A DNA stretch of 14,995 bases from Rickettsiella sp. (GCA_031119195.1 JAVHYG010000026.1:265-15259); one strand, 5' to 3'. Positions 6,712 through 14,604 are shown, counted from the stretch's first letter. Numbers and translations are program-made. Notes: a model not told the origin generated them from the sequence alone.

Positions 6712-8391
6712 TTATTGAAATAGCTTTTTTAAATCGAGTTTTTTTAATTGTTCTTGTAACTTACCTTTAAGCTTTTCTTTAACTATATCAATACTTAATT
6801 TATCAAGAACGGGAATAATATGAATATTATTAAATTGGCCAGAGATTTTAATGGGAATAGCAATACCGTCGGGACTACCATCACTTAGTATTGGTTGCGC
6901 ATTTATTTCGTAATTGATTTGCTGTTGTGGTAAATTAACCGATCCTAGGCCGTTAATGCGTAAACGCCCGCTAATAACATTAAGATCATTATTAACCATT
7001 ATGCCTTTGTCGATTGTAAAACTACCCATAAACTTGTTAAAAGGTGTATCTGATGTGGTAGATGTTGGGCGTGGTTCATGTTTTAGCAAAGCTTTACCCA
7101 TAGCAACCCAATAAGAAAGATTAATTCCTTTAATAGTGCCATTATCTAGGTTGAATTGCCCTTGGCCGTGTAGATTTTTTAGTAGGGTATTTTCATCACC
7201 TCCTTGTGTCGTGAGTTTGAAAGTGACATTAGCTAATCCAGCTAATTGAATTTGGCTTTTGTTATTGAATTCCTGAAATAGTGCTTGCGTATTGAGCTGA
7301 GTTAATTGACCCTGTGCAACAATAAGCGGGGTTAGCGCCGTAAAATTAATTGTGGCATTGCCTTGATAATTACCTTGATAAAGTTTTCCTGTAATAGGAA
7401 TTAGTGAGAGGATATTATTTTTGAATTGAAAGGGAAGTTGAATTTGCTGAATAGTCAATTGACCTGCTTTAAGTTGTTGGGTTATTACGGTGCCTTTAAA
7501 AGAAGGATTACTAAATATGTTTTGTCCTTTAATATTCCCAATTAGTTTATTTTGGTTAATAACAGCAATAAATTTATCTGCTGCGAAGCTTTGATCGTTT
7601 AGATTAAAGTTTGCATCTCCCTGCAGTGCGATAGGTAATATACCTTTGGGGTAAGCAGGATCTTTTAATAAAGTGTCAAAATTTATTTTATTTAGTACAA
7701 GGGTTTTGCCATCACTATTTAAAGTGATATCACTGGACATTTTGACTGCAGCTTCAAGCTTTGGTGTATTAGATTTAAGGTTAAATTTGACAAAAAAAGG
7801 CGAACTTTTATTAACCGTTAAATCATTACTTTTAAGTTGTAATTGTGATATTTCGTAATGTTTATTTTTTTGTAGATCATCAAAAAAGATTTGGCCGTTT
7901 TGAATCTCTAGGCCGGCCACACCGAAACTTAAGGGTCTTAGATTATTGGAAATGGTATCGGTAGTAGTTTGTGGTATTTCTGAGGTAGCGGAGGGAGTAA
8001 TTTGCCAGTTGGTTTGGCCTTGTAAATTTTTAACAAGATGAAGTGCAAGACCGTTGATATGTAATTTACCGACTTCTAATTGCTTATGAAACAAAGGGAG
8101 TAAACGTACTTGAATATCTAATTTTTGTATTTCTGCAAAGGGTTTATTTCCAAAACCTGGTGTGTTACTGAGTTTTGCATCATTTAATTGCAAGCCAAGC
8201 CAAGGAAAGAGTGACCATTCTATATTTCCACCTAATTGAAGTTGACGTCCCGTGTATTTGCTGACAGCTTGGCTAATTTGTGGTTTCAGGTCATTCGGGT
8301 TAACGAAAACAACTAAGCCAATAACGGCAACAAGTACCAATAAAATGCATGTACCAATAAGTGTTAGCAAAACACGCAGTATTTGAGTCAT
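6712..8391 (-). CDS. AsmA family inner-membrane protein
   Basis: A 559-residue AsmA-like protein. It has one N-terminal membrane anchor (about 8-30), then the family block starting VNPNDLKPQISQAVSKYTGRQL, ending in WSLFPWLGLQL near residue 70. A long beta-rich region follows, and then a C-terminal AsmA domain (about 380-530) with LHGQGQFNLDNGTIKGINL and INGLGSVNL. The C-terminal tail is a short charged helix rich in Lys and Leu. AsmA-like proteins are anchored in the inner membrane, reach into the periplasm, and are linked to lipid transport and outer-membrane assembly. A ribosome binding site AGGA sits about 10 bases before the ATG. It lies 44 bases after the NIF3-like gene and 12 before mutY, so it is probably in one operon with them. 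Whether it is the orthologue of E. coli AsmA or a paralogue cannot be told. Confidence 0.9.
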   Translation of the reverse strand: MTQILRVLLTLIGTCILLVLVAVIGLVVFVNPNDLKPQISQAVSKYTGRQLQLGGNIEWSLFPWLGLQLNDAKLSNTPGFGNKPFAEIQKLDIQVRLLPLFHKQLEVGKLHINGLALHLVKNLQGQTNWQITPSATSEIPQTTTDTISNNLRPLSFGVAGLEIQNGQIFFDDLQKNKHYEISQLQLKSNDLTVNKSSPFFVKFNLKSNTPKLEAAVKMSSDITLNSDGKTLVLNKINFDTLLKDPAYPKGILPIALQGDANFNLNDQSFAADKFIAVINQNKLIGNIKGQNIFSNPSFKGTVITQQLKAGQLTIQQIQLPFQFKNNILSLIPITGKLYQGNYQGNATINFTALTPLIVAQGQLTQLNTQALFQEFNNKSQIQLAGLANVTFKLTTQGGDENTLLKNLHGQGQFNLDNGTIKGINLSYWVAMGKALLKHEPRPTSTTSDTPFNKFMGSFTIDKGIMVNNDLNVISGRLRINGLGSVNLPQQQINYEINAQPILSDGSPDGIAIPIKISGQFNNIHIIPVLDKLSIDIVKEKLKGKLQEQLKKLDLKKLFQ

Positions 8392-8435
8392 GAATTAATT
8401 TTCCTATAGATGTATGGATTACTGGAAATACTTTC

Positions 8436-8771
8436 TTACTCATCAATATCAATATCAATATCAATATTCTCTAATCGGTATACAGTATAAGCAGGCTCTT
8501 CATAAGGATGTGCCTGTTTTAAAGCCTTAATGACGGACTTAATTACCGTATCATCACAGACCATTTCTACCAAATATTCCTCAATAGTTTCAAGTCTTCC
8601 TTTTTCACCTAAAGTCGGGTTACTCTCTTCCAATGGATAGAATTGACCTTGCCCAAGTACTTGCCACGAGCAATGTTTGTAATTTTTGAACTGGCCAGCG
8701 CCTTTATCAAACATCGCTTGTTTGACGTGTTCGAGTACATTTTCGGGAATATAAACAGCAATTTTATACAT
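8436..8771 (-). CDS. Small NIF3/YqfO-type protein
   Basis: A 111-residue protein like the free-standing NIF3-like (YqfO-type) proteins of Pseudomonas and relatives. It matches the CutA-like insert of larger NIF3 proteins, not the metal-binding NIF3 core. Recognisable parts are MYKIAVYIPENVLEHVKQAMFD at the start, KHCSWQVLGQGQFYP in the middle, and LKQAHPYEEPAYTVYRLE near the end; the family normally finishes around there. The precise function is unknown. Here the C-terminus carries an extra tail of alternating Ile and Asp made by a hexanucleotide repeat. It is probably the first gene of the minus-strand operon through asmA, mutY, yggX and the phosphorylase, and its ATG lies only 28 bases from the divergent DUF1338 gene. 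Confidence 0.88.
   Translation of the reverse strand: MYKIAVYIPENVLEHVKQAMFDKGAGQFKNYKHCSWQVLGQGQFYPLEESNPTLGEKGRLETIEEYLVEMVCDDTVIKSVIKALKQAHPYEEPAYTVYRLENIDIDIDIDE
8443..8466. repeat. Hexanucleotide tandem repeat, four TCAATA units
   Basis: Four perfect copies of TCAATA lie back to back inside the 3' end of the NIF3-like gene, where the minus strand codes alternating Ile-Asp before a final Asp-Glu and stop. Gain or loss of units keeps the frame and only changes tail length. Confidence 0.95.
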
Positions 8772-8778
8772 AATTAAT

Positions 8779-8786
8779 AGTATAAC
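8779..8786. promoter_or_regulatory. Possible overlapping divergent -10 boxes
   Basis: Only 28 bases separate two divergent genes. On the minus strand TATACT (8784-8779) is a one-mismatch -10 box eight bases before the NIF3-like ATG, implying a nearly leaderless transcript. On the plus strand TATAAC (8781-8786) is a one-mismatch -10 box 14 bases before the DUF1338 ATG. They overlap, so both could not be occupied at once. Neither has a good -35. Confidence 0.25.
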
Positions 8787-8799
8787 AATTATTTTTCGA

Positions 8800-9735
8800 A
8801 TGGGTAATGCTATGTTGAATCAAGTTAAACAACTTGTTATAAAACAATTATGGCACAGTTATATGGCTGATCTAAGGCCAGTGTCACACATGCAAACCGT
8901 CTTACAACAGCAATATAATGAAGTTCTATCGTTAGACCATTTTGCAATAATTGATTTGCCAGGACCACATACTGGCATAGTTTCACTTATCAAATTATTT
9001 TCTTTTTTAGATTATGAAGTTCGTGGCCAAGATTATTTACCAGAAAAACAGAATGAATTTTTTTGGCTAGCTGAAAAATCGTCGAGTACAGCATATGCAG
9101 TAGAAGCTTTGCCTCAAGTTGTAGTAGCAGATTTTCGTCGTGAAGCTTTGGTTCCTGAAGTGCGAAAAATTATTGATGCGTATGCATCTCAATCTAAGCC
9201 TTTAAATATTGAAAAATTATTAAATTTGTGGGAACTAGCTTTAGCTCAAGATCGAGTTGCGGCTTTAGAATTAGTTAATTTAATCATGGATTATCTCAAG
9301 GGACGTGATTGGCCCTTACCGAGTATTGAAGAATTTGAAATAGTAAAAAACTATAATGAATTGTTGGCTTGGGTATTGGTTATGGGCAGGCAGGTTAACC
9401 ATTTTGCTTGGTCTATCCATTTATCTAAAAATTTTAGTAATTTACAAGCATTTAATCAATTTGTTAGTGAAATTTTACTGATTGCTTTAAATGAAAAGGG
9501 TGGAGTTATTAAAGGTCAGCTTGAAAAAGGTATTGAACAAAGTTCTACCTCACCAATTACAAAAAAAGTAGTATTAATAGATGGAACGATTGATTTACCG
9601 GATCGATTTATTGAATTTGTTTGGCGTTATTCTGTATTGCCAACTGGCGAAAGACCTAATTTATGGAAGGATTATTTTACTGGATTTGTTGCGAATCATG
9701 CGGATAGAGTAGTTGAATCACTTTATCTGATTTAG
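8800..9735 (+). CDS. DUF1338 protein (2-oxoadipate dioxygenase/decarboxylase family)
   Basis: A 311-residue DUF1338 protein. Conserved parts are LDHFAIIDL (45-53), DFRREALVPE (111-120), NHFAWSIH (200-207), RFIEFVWRY (269-277), and the closing TGFVANHADRVVESLY. By analogy with the HglS/YdcJ family, His47, His201 and Glu272 would bind a non-haem Fe(II) that drives oxidative decarboxylation of 2-oxoadipate to 2-hydroxyglutarate in D-lysine breakdown. The residue roles are inferred from position, and no other lysine-pathway gene is in the window, so the substrate here is open. ATG at 8800 is the first start; a second ATG at 8812 is possible and neither has a clear ribosome binding site. It is divergent from the NIF3-like gene and separated from the next gene by a 195-base gap. 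Confidence 0.88.
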   Translation: MGNAMLNQVKQLVIKQLWHSYMADLRPVSHMQTVLQQQYNEVLSLDHFAIIDLPGPHTGIVSLIKLFSFLDYEVRGQDYLPEKQNEFFWLAEKSSSTAYAVEALPQVVVADFRREALVPEVRKIIDAYASQSKPLNIEKLLNLWELALAQDRVAALELVNLIMDYLKGRDWPLPSIEEFEIVKNYNELLAWVLVMGRQVNHFAWSIHLSKNFSNLQAFNQFVSEILLIALNEKGGVIKGQLEKGIEQSSTSPITKKVVLIDGTIDLPDRFIEFVWRYSVLPTGERPNLWKDYFTGFVANHADRVVESLYLI

Positions 9736-9764
9736 ATTCATAATCTATTTTATTGTCGTAATGA

Positions 9765-9930
9765 TATAATTTTAAATAGCAAGTTTTTGCTAGGAAAGGG
9801 CTTTTGCGAATCGATAGATAGACATAGGTCTGTGTGGCTGCCGAGTTAAATGCTTTCGGCTTTGCAATTTCAAGTGTTATGGATATGTATCTAGTTTGTT
9901 AGTTTAGAATGTTTTAGGTTTATCAATATC
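9765..9930 (+). promoter_or_regulatory. Candidate promoter and structured leader upstream of the Ham1-like gene
   Basis: A perfect TATAAT at 9765-9770 without an obvious -35 would start a leader of about 150 bases. At its start lies a tight hairpin, TAGCAA (9777-9782) with loop GTTT and TTGCTA (9787-9792). A second possible stem is GCCGA (9840-9844) with TCGGC (9856-9860). No open frame of note is present. The middle (9795-9875) is less AT-rich than ordinary spacer here. It matches no riboswitch or small RNA that I recognise. Confidence 0.3.
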
Positions 9931-10494
9931 ATGAATGAAATTTATTATGTAACGGGGAATGGAGGAAAATTTGAAGAAGTTGCCGATTTTTTTGCAAAGA
10001 AATATTCTAAAATCGACATCAAACAATATGCTTTGAATATCGACGAAATCCAAAGTTTAGATCAAAAAGCCGTGATCCGAGATAAAGTTGAAAAGGCTTT
10101 TACTAAAGTCCATAAGCCTTTATTGCTTGATGATGGCGGTATTTTTTTTGATGCCTATAATCAATTTCCAGGGACTTTATCCAAATTTGTTTTTCAAGGT
10201 TTAGGATTTAAAGGATTATTTAAATTGCTTGAAGACGACAATCGTGCTTCATTTATTCTACAGTTAGCCTATACCGATGGAATACAAACACAGTTATTTG
10301 AAGGAGTTTGTAAAGGTACTATTATTAAGCCAAATAATTTAGCAAGTCATCCCGAACTGCCGTTTACAGCTATTTTTAAACCCAATGGATCGGATAGAAC
10401 ACTGGCGGAGTTGCGTTATACCGCTGATTTTTTTCAATATTCCTTTCGCCAGCAAGCTTTAATGAAATTTATTGCTTGGTATGAAACGCAGTAA
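9931..10494 (+). CDS. Ham1/RdgB-like non-canonical purine NTP pyrophosphatase
   Basis: A 187-residue divergent member of the Ham1/ITPase superfamily, which splits XTP, ITP and dITP into the monophosphate and pyrophosphate so that deaminated purines stay out of DNA and RNA. Seen: the N-terminal VTGNGGKFEEV (7-17), which binds the triphosphate; EIQSLD (39-44), like the EIQ motif of the family; LLDDGGIFFD (65-74); and FPGTLSKF (79-86), like the FPG/YPG segment. The usual E/D-D-S-G motif reads DDGG here, and the C-terminal SHR-type segment is replaced by YSFRQQAL. These changes leave true RdgB activity open; the fold assignment is firm. The next gene overlaps its stop or starts one base after it, so the two are probably cotranscribed. 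Confidence 0.82.
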   Translation: MNEIYYVTGNGGKFEEVADFFAKKYSKIDIKQYALNIDEIQSLDQKAVIRDKVEKAFTKVHKPLLLDDGGIFFDAYNQFPGTLSKFVFQGLGFKGLFKLLEDDNRASFILQLAYTDGIQTQLFEGVCKGTIIKPNNLASHPELPFTAIFKPNGSDRTLAELRYTADFFQYSFRQQALMKFIAWYETQ

Positions 10495-11776
10495 AATGGA
10501 AAGTCAAACAAAATACGATGTTATACAGCGGCGCACTATTTTATCGGCTTCGATAGGAACCGTTTTAGAATGGTATGATTTCACTATTTACGCCTATCTA
10601 GCTGCTATTTTTGCGACACTTTTTTTTCCAACGTCATTAAAGAGTGTGGCTTTGATATTCAGTTACGCAGTTTTTGCTATTGGTTATATTGCACGTCCTT
10701 TGGGAGCATTATTATTCGGCCATTTTGGCGATACACGCGGTAGAAAAAAAACATTAACTGTAACAATTTTGTTAATGGCAATAACAACCTTAGCTATTGG
10801 ATTACTACCGAATTACGAAACTGTGGGAATAATCGCTCCTTTATTATTAGTAATATTACGCTTACTACAAGGTATTGCGGTAGGGGGCGAAGCATTTGGC
10901 TCTGCTTGTTTTATTGTTGAAACAATTCCGCAAGAGAAAAATGGCTTATTTTCATCTTTGATATGGTCCAGCTCTGTGGTGGGGATGTTATTAGCATCGT
11001 TAATTGTTTTTATAACGTTTATGTTATTTCAAGGAAAGTTGCTCTATACCGTTGGATGGCGTTTACCTTTTTTATTAGCCGCACTCAGTGGTATCGTTGG
11101 TTATTATATTCGAACTAAAACCAGTGAAAGCTATGTGTTTCAATGTTTAGAGCGCGATAATTTAGTTGAAAGATTTCCTTTAAAAAAAATTTTAATTTCC
11201 CATAAATTATTAATAGTACAATTAGTGGGATTATATTTATTATCGGCACTAATTACTTATTTAGCTTTTATTTTTATGCCGGTGTATTTTTCTGATGTTT
11301 TAGGACATTCTAGGATAGAGGCTAACGCGATTAATACGGTGATGCTCTTATTACTAATGATTTTAGATGTTTTTTTCGGCTCTTTGTCCGATAAAGTGGG
11401 CAGAAAACCGTTAATGTTAACCGCTGCTTCGGGTTTTGTCTTATTAAGTTATCCACTTTATTATTTTATTGCGCATGGGAATCTCGTTACATTAATGCTC
11501 GGCCAAACATTATTTACTGTACTAGCGGCTGGATTTCAGGGTCCATTAATGGCATTGTCGATAGATTTAATTCCAACCAATATACGTTATACATTAGGTT
11601 CTTTGGGATATAATCTTGCTTATTCTATTTTTGGTGGAACGGCGCCTCTCGTGGCGATGTTTTTAATTGCAAAGACCAGTTATTTGGCTATTCCTGGTCT
11701 TTATTTAGCAATTGGCGCTTTAATAGCTGTTTTAAGTTTGCTGATGGTTAAGAAAAATAGCTTACTGTTTAATTAA
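10481..11776 (+). CDS. MFS transporter, MHS (ProP-like) family
   Basis: A 12-helix major facilitator of about 431 residues in the metabolite:H+ symporter group, which includes proline/betaine, citrate, ketoglutarate and shikimate carriers. Diagnostic parts are GTVLEWYDFTIY (26-37) in helix 1, GHFGDTRGRKKTL in the loop between helices 2 and 3, RLLQGIAVGGEAFGSA in helix 4, and SDKVGRKP in the repeated loop of the second half. It should import a small organic solute with protons; which one cannot be told. ATG at 10481 overlaps the Ham1-like gene by 14 bases. TTG at 10472 and ATG at 10496, one base past the upstream stop, are alternatives, and no strong ribosome binding site decides. It converges with miaA; the 49-base gap shows no terminator hairpin. 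Intracellular Legionellales often carry many carriers of this family. Confidence 0.9.
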   Translation: MKRSKMESQTKYDVIQRRTILSASIGTVLEWYDFTIYAYLAAIFATLFFPTSLKSVALIFSYAVFAIGYIARPLGALLFGHFGDTRGRKKTLTVTILLMAITTLAIGLLPNYETVGIIAPLLLVILRLLQGIAVGGEAFGSACFIVETIPQEKNGLFSSLIWSSSVVGMLLASLIVFITFMLFQGKLLYTVGWRLPFLLAALSGIVGYYIRTKTSESYVFQCLERDNLVERFPLKKILISHKLLIVQLVGLYLLSALITYLAFIFMPVYFSDVLGHSRIEANAINTVMLLLLMILDVFFGSLSDKVGRKPLMLTAASGFVLLSYPLYYFIAHGNLVTLMLGQTLFTVLAAGFQGPLMALSIDLIPTNIRYTLGSLGYNLAYSIFGGTAPLVAMFLIAKTSYLAIPGLYLAIGALIAVLSLLMVKKNSLLFN

Positions 11777-11825
11777 TGATCTTTATATAATGCGTTTGTC
11801 TATCGTAGGCGTTTAAATAGATTTC

Positions 11826-12758
11826 TCATGAAACTCGTTTGATGTGTTCAATAAATTTTTTACATTTATTTTTTTCATTTGTACTAAGCATGTAAAGGTT
11901 TTTCCAAGAACGTAGCCAAGTCATTTGTCGTTTGGCTAACTGGCGTGTCGCAATAATGGCACGTTCTTGCATCTCTGTATGAGAAAGTTCGCTAGCGAGA
12001 TAACGCCAAATTTGACGATAACCGACAGTACGAATAGAAGGTAAATCACTGTTTAAGTCGCTACGTTCAAATAAATTTTCTACTTCTTCAATAAAGCCTT
12101 GTGCAAGCATGTTTTGAAATCGATTTTTTATAATCTGATGGTGATGACCTCTGTCATCGGGGATAAGTGCAATATTAATAAATTGATAGGAAAGTGATGT
12201 ACATGACTGCGATTGTTGGATCTCTGTTAATGTTTGTCCTGTTATTTCAGCGACTTCTAAGGCACGTAAAATACGTTGTGGATCATTCGGATGGATACGC
12301 TGCGCAGTTTTTGGATCAATTACTTTTAAACGTATGTACAGTTTTTCTAAACCTTGTTTTTTTAACTCTTGTTGCAATTGTTGACGTAGTTTTGGATTAG
12401 CTTTTGGTAAAACGGCAATACCTTGTTGCAAAACATGAAAATAAAGCATCGTTCCTCCGACTAATAGTGGAATATGCTTTTTTTTAAAAATATCTTCGAT
12501 AGCAACGAGTACATCTTCGCAAAAGTTGCCGGCAGAATAAGCTTGTGAAGGGTCGCGTATATCAATAAGACGGTGTGGTGCTTGTTTAAGTATGTCTGGT
12601 GTTGGTTTTGCCGTACCAATGTTCATTTCCCGGTAGATCATTGCCGAGTCAACACTAATGATTTCTGCAGGTAACTGCTGAATCAGTTCAATGGCTAAAT
12701 CGGTTTTTCCGGTAGCGGTAGGCCCCATTAGGCAAACAATAGGTTTTTTAACGTCCAC
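11826..12758 (-). CDS. miaA: tRNA dimethylallyltransferase
   Basis: Adds a dimethylallyl group to N6 of A37 in tRNAs that read codons beginning with U, the first step to ms2i6A. Seen: P-loop GPTATGKT (12-19), SVDSAMIYREMNIGTAKP (35-52) for tRNA and prenyl donor, LVGGTMLYF near residue 100, HPNDPQRILRALEV, and the C-terminal QLAKRQMTWLRS. The start is taken as GTG at 12758, giving 310 residues, the usual length. The frame stays open to an ATG at 12854, but that would add 32 residues with no family match inside mutL. The GTG start overlaps the mutL stop by 11 bases, with an AGG about 10 bases upstream, which suggests coupled translation. mutL-miaA is the usual gammaproteobacterial order, but hfq and hflX do not follow. 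Confidence 0.95.
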   Translation of the reverse strand: MDVKKPIVCLMGPTATGKTDLAIELIQQLPAEIISVDSAMIYREMNIGTAKPTPDILKQAPHRLIDIRDPSQAYSAGNFCEDVLVAIEDIFKKKHIPLLVGGTMLYFHVLQQGIAVLPKANPKLRQQLQQELKKQGLEKLYIRLKVIDPKTAQRIHPNDPQRILRALEVAEITGQTLTEIQQSQSCTSLSYQFINIALIPDDRGHHHQIIKNRFQNMLAQGFIEEVENLFERSDLNSDLPSIRTVGYRQIWRYLASELSHTEMQERAIIATRQLAKRQMTWLRSWKNLYMLSTNEKNKCKKFIEHIKRVS

Positions 12759-14604
12759 GCAAAAATAACCTATCGATTTCAGAAAGTGATAATTGTTTCC
12801 ATGTCGGACGTCCATGATTGCATTGATTACTGCGTTCTGTTGTTTCCATATCACGTAACAATTGATTCATTTCGAGTAAAGTCATAACTCGATTCGCGCG
12901 TATCGAGCTGTGACACGCGATGCTGGATAAGAGTTCATTGATTTTTTCTGGAACCCGCTGACTCGTTTCATTTTCGTTTAAATCACTTAAAATATCTTGT
13001 ATGAATTGTTTAATATCAGTATGCGCTAACAGTAATGGAACCTGACGGATGATAATTGTTTCCGGAGCTATAGTTTCTAGTTCAAAACCGGATTGTATGA
13101 GTAGCGGTTGATATTCTTCCAGTATCTTAGCTTCTTTGCTGGAAAGACTTAAACTAATAGGAATTAACAGGTTTTGAGTGCTGACCCCGCTATTTTTTAT
13201 ATCGTGTTTGAGGCGCTCAAAAACAATACGCTCATGTGCTGCATGGATATCGACTAACACTAAACCAAGTGTATTTTGAGCAAGTATATAAATACCGTGT
13301 AATTGTGCAAGAGCGAAGCCCAAAGGTGGTGTTTTTTCCAATAGCTGATCCATTTGCTTAGGAGATGTTAATACGGTATCACCACTTATTATTGTTTTTT
13401 TTGATAAATGATTTGTTTGGACCATTTCTGTTTTGACGGGAAAAGAGTCAGTAGTGGAAGGAATCGGTGGTGATTCTATCTGTAATGGAAAAAAATTTTT
13501 TTTTGTTACGTAATCGTATAAATTTTCTTTTTCGGATGCTAGGATTTCGTTTGTATTCAGAGACTGAAGTTGAAAAGCAGAGGTGAGTTCATTAGATACC
13601 GGGAATGTTTTAGCTAACGCCTTGTGTAGGCATTGTTTCACAAAATCATAGACAGTTCGACTTTCTCGGAAGCGAACTTCATATTTTGCGGGATGTGCGT
13701 TTACATCGACAGATTGCGGTTCAATTTCGAGGAATAAAACAAATGCAGGATGACGACCATTGTATAAGACATCGTGATAGGCTTGTTTTACAGCATGGTT
13801 TATTAATCTATCTTTGATAATACGATTATTTACATAGAAATATTGCAAGTCGGGTTGACTGCGCGAAAAAGTAGGAAGGGAAGTCCAACCCCATAGGTGT
13901 AAATCCAGTGCTTCTATATCGATATAAATAGCGTTTTCAATGAACATTGAACCACACAAGGATTTAATACGTTCCTCCTGAATTATTTTGTCGAGTGCGG
14001 GGCGAAGTTGATGAACCAATCGTTTGTTATGATTTAGCGTGAAACCAATCGAAAAATGGCTAAGGGATAAACGTTTGACAAGTTCTTCGATATGTGAGAA
14101 TTCCGTTTGTTCCTTTCGTAAAAACTTTCGTCTGGCCGGTGTATTAAAAAAAAGGTCGTTAACTTCAACAATTGTTCCTTTACGATGGGAAATGGGTGCT
14201 AGGACAGGGCCATTTTGATAATCGACAATAACTTGCCAGCCTTGGTTTGTCGTATCGACGGAAGAGCTAAGGTTAAGACGAGAAACAGAACTAATACTAG
14301 CTAAAGCTTCGCCGCGAAATCCCAATGTTTTGATCTGTGACAAATCGTCTAAATTATGTATTTTACTAGTCGCATGGCGGTCTAAAGCTAAAAGAAGGTC
14401 ATCCTTATGAATTCCGTGCCCATCGTCTTGAATACGAATGCGTTGAATACCACCTTTATCAATGTCAATATTAATCTGTGTACTAGCGGCATCTAAGCTA
14501 TTCTCAACAAGTTCTTTAACAATAGAAGCCGGACGCTCAATGACTTCTCCCGCGGCAATTTGATTAGCGAGTTGTGGCGTTAAACGTTGAATACGAGTTG
14601 ACAT
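12748..14604 (-). CDS. mutL: DNA mismatch repair protein MutL, endonuclease type
   Basis: Links mismatch recognition by MutS to strand incision. The N-terminal GHKL ATPase shows ELVENSLDA (31-39; Glu31 and Asn35), QDDGHGI (59-65, Asp60), RHATSKI (76-82) and GFRGEAL (95-101). VDVNAHPAKYEVRF (299-312) belongs to the transducer domain. Residues 330-420 are a low-complexity linker. The C-terminal dimer domain carries DIHAAHERIVFE (452-463), which fits DQHA-x2-E-x4-E, together with ACHSSIRA (563-570) and CNHGRPT (595-601). These three motifs mark MutL proteins with their own nicking activity, as in Pseudomonas and unlike E. coli. Length 618 is normal. ATG at 14604 starts the conserved Ile-Gln-Arg-Leu opening. 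It probably leads the mutL-miaA operon. Confidence 0.96.
   Translation of the reverse strand: MSTRIQRLTPQLANQIAAGEVIERPASIVKELVENSLDAASTQINIDIDKGGIQRIRIQDDGHGIHKDDLLLALDRHATSKIHNLDDLSQIKTLGFRGEALASISSVSRLNLSSSVDTTNQGWQVIVDYQNGPVLAPISHRKGTIVEVNDLFFNTPARRKFLRKEQTEFSHIEELVKRLSLSHFSIGFTLNHNKRLVHQLRPALDKIIQEERIKSLCGSMFIENAIYIDIEALDLHLWGWTSLPTFSRSQPDLQYFYVNNRIIKDRLINHAVKQAYHDVLYNGRHPAFVLFLEIEPQSVDVNAHPAKYEVRFRESRTVYDFVKQCLHKALAKTFPVSNELTSAFQLQSLNTNEILASEKENLYDYVTKKNFFPLQIESPPIPSTTDSFPVKTEMVQTNHLSKKTIISGDTVLTSPKQMDQLLEKTPPLGFALAQLHGIYILAQNTLGLVLVDIHAAHERIVFERLKHDIKNSGVSTQNLLIPISLSLSSKEAKILEEYQPLLIQSGFELETIAPETIIIRQVPLLLAHTDIKQFIQDILSDLNENETSQRVPEKINELLSSIACHSSIRANRVMTLLEMNQLLRDMETTERSNQCNHGRPTWKQLSLSEIDRLFLRGR
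13489..13504 (-). repeat. A9-T7 tract in the mutL linker
   Basis: On the coding strand nine A then seven T fall in codons Thr367 to Phe372, inside the linker between the ATPase and dimerisation domains. Slippage in DNA or during transcription would release a MutL lacking the C-terminal endonuclease domain. Confidence 0.9.

Noticed and set aside
6914..7114. Plus-strand open frames within the asmA-family gene (also 7673-7858)
   Set aside because: Antisense shadows of a convincing AsmA protein with no start signals or family match.
11777..11825. Bidirectional terminator between the transporter and miaA
   Set aside because: The repeated GCGTTT is a direct repeat, not an inverted one, so no hairpin forms.
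12759..12854. Longer MiaA starting at ATG 12854
   Set aside because: The extra 32 residues lie entirely in mutL coding sequence, match nothing in the MiaA family, and the GTG at 12758 gives the normal length.
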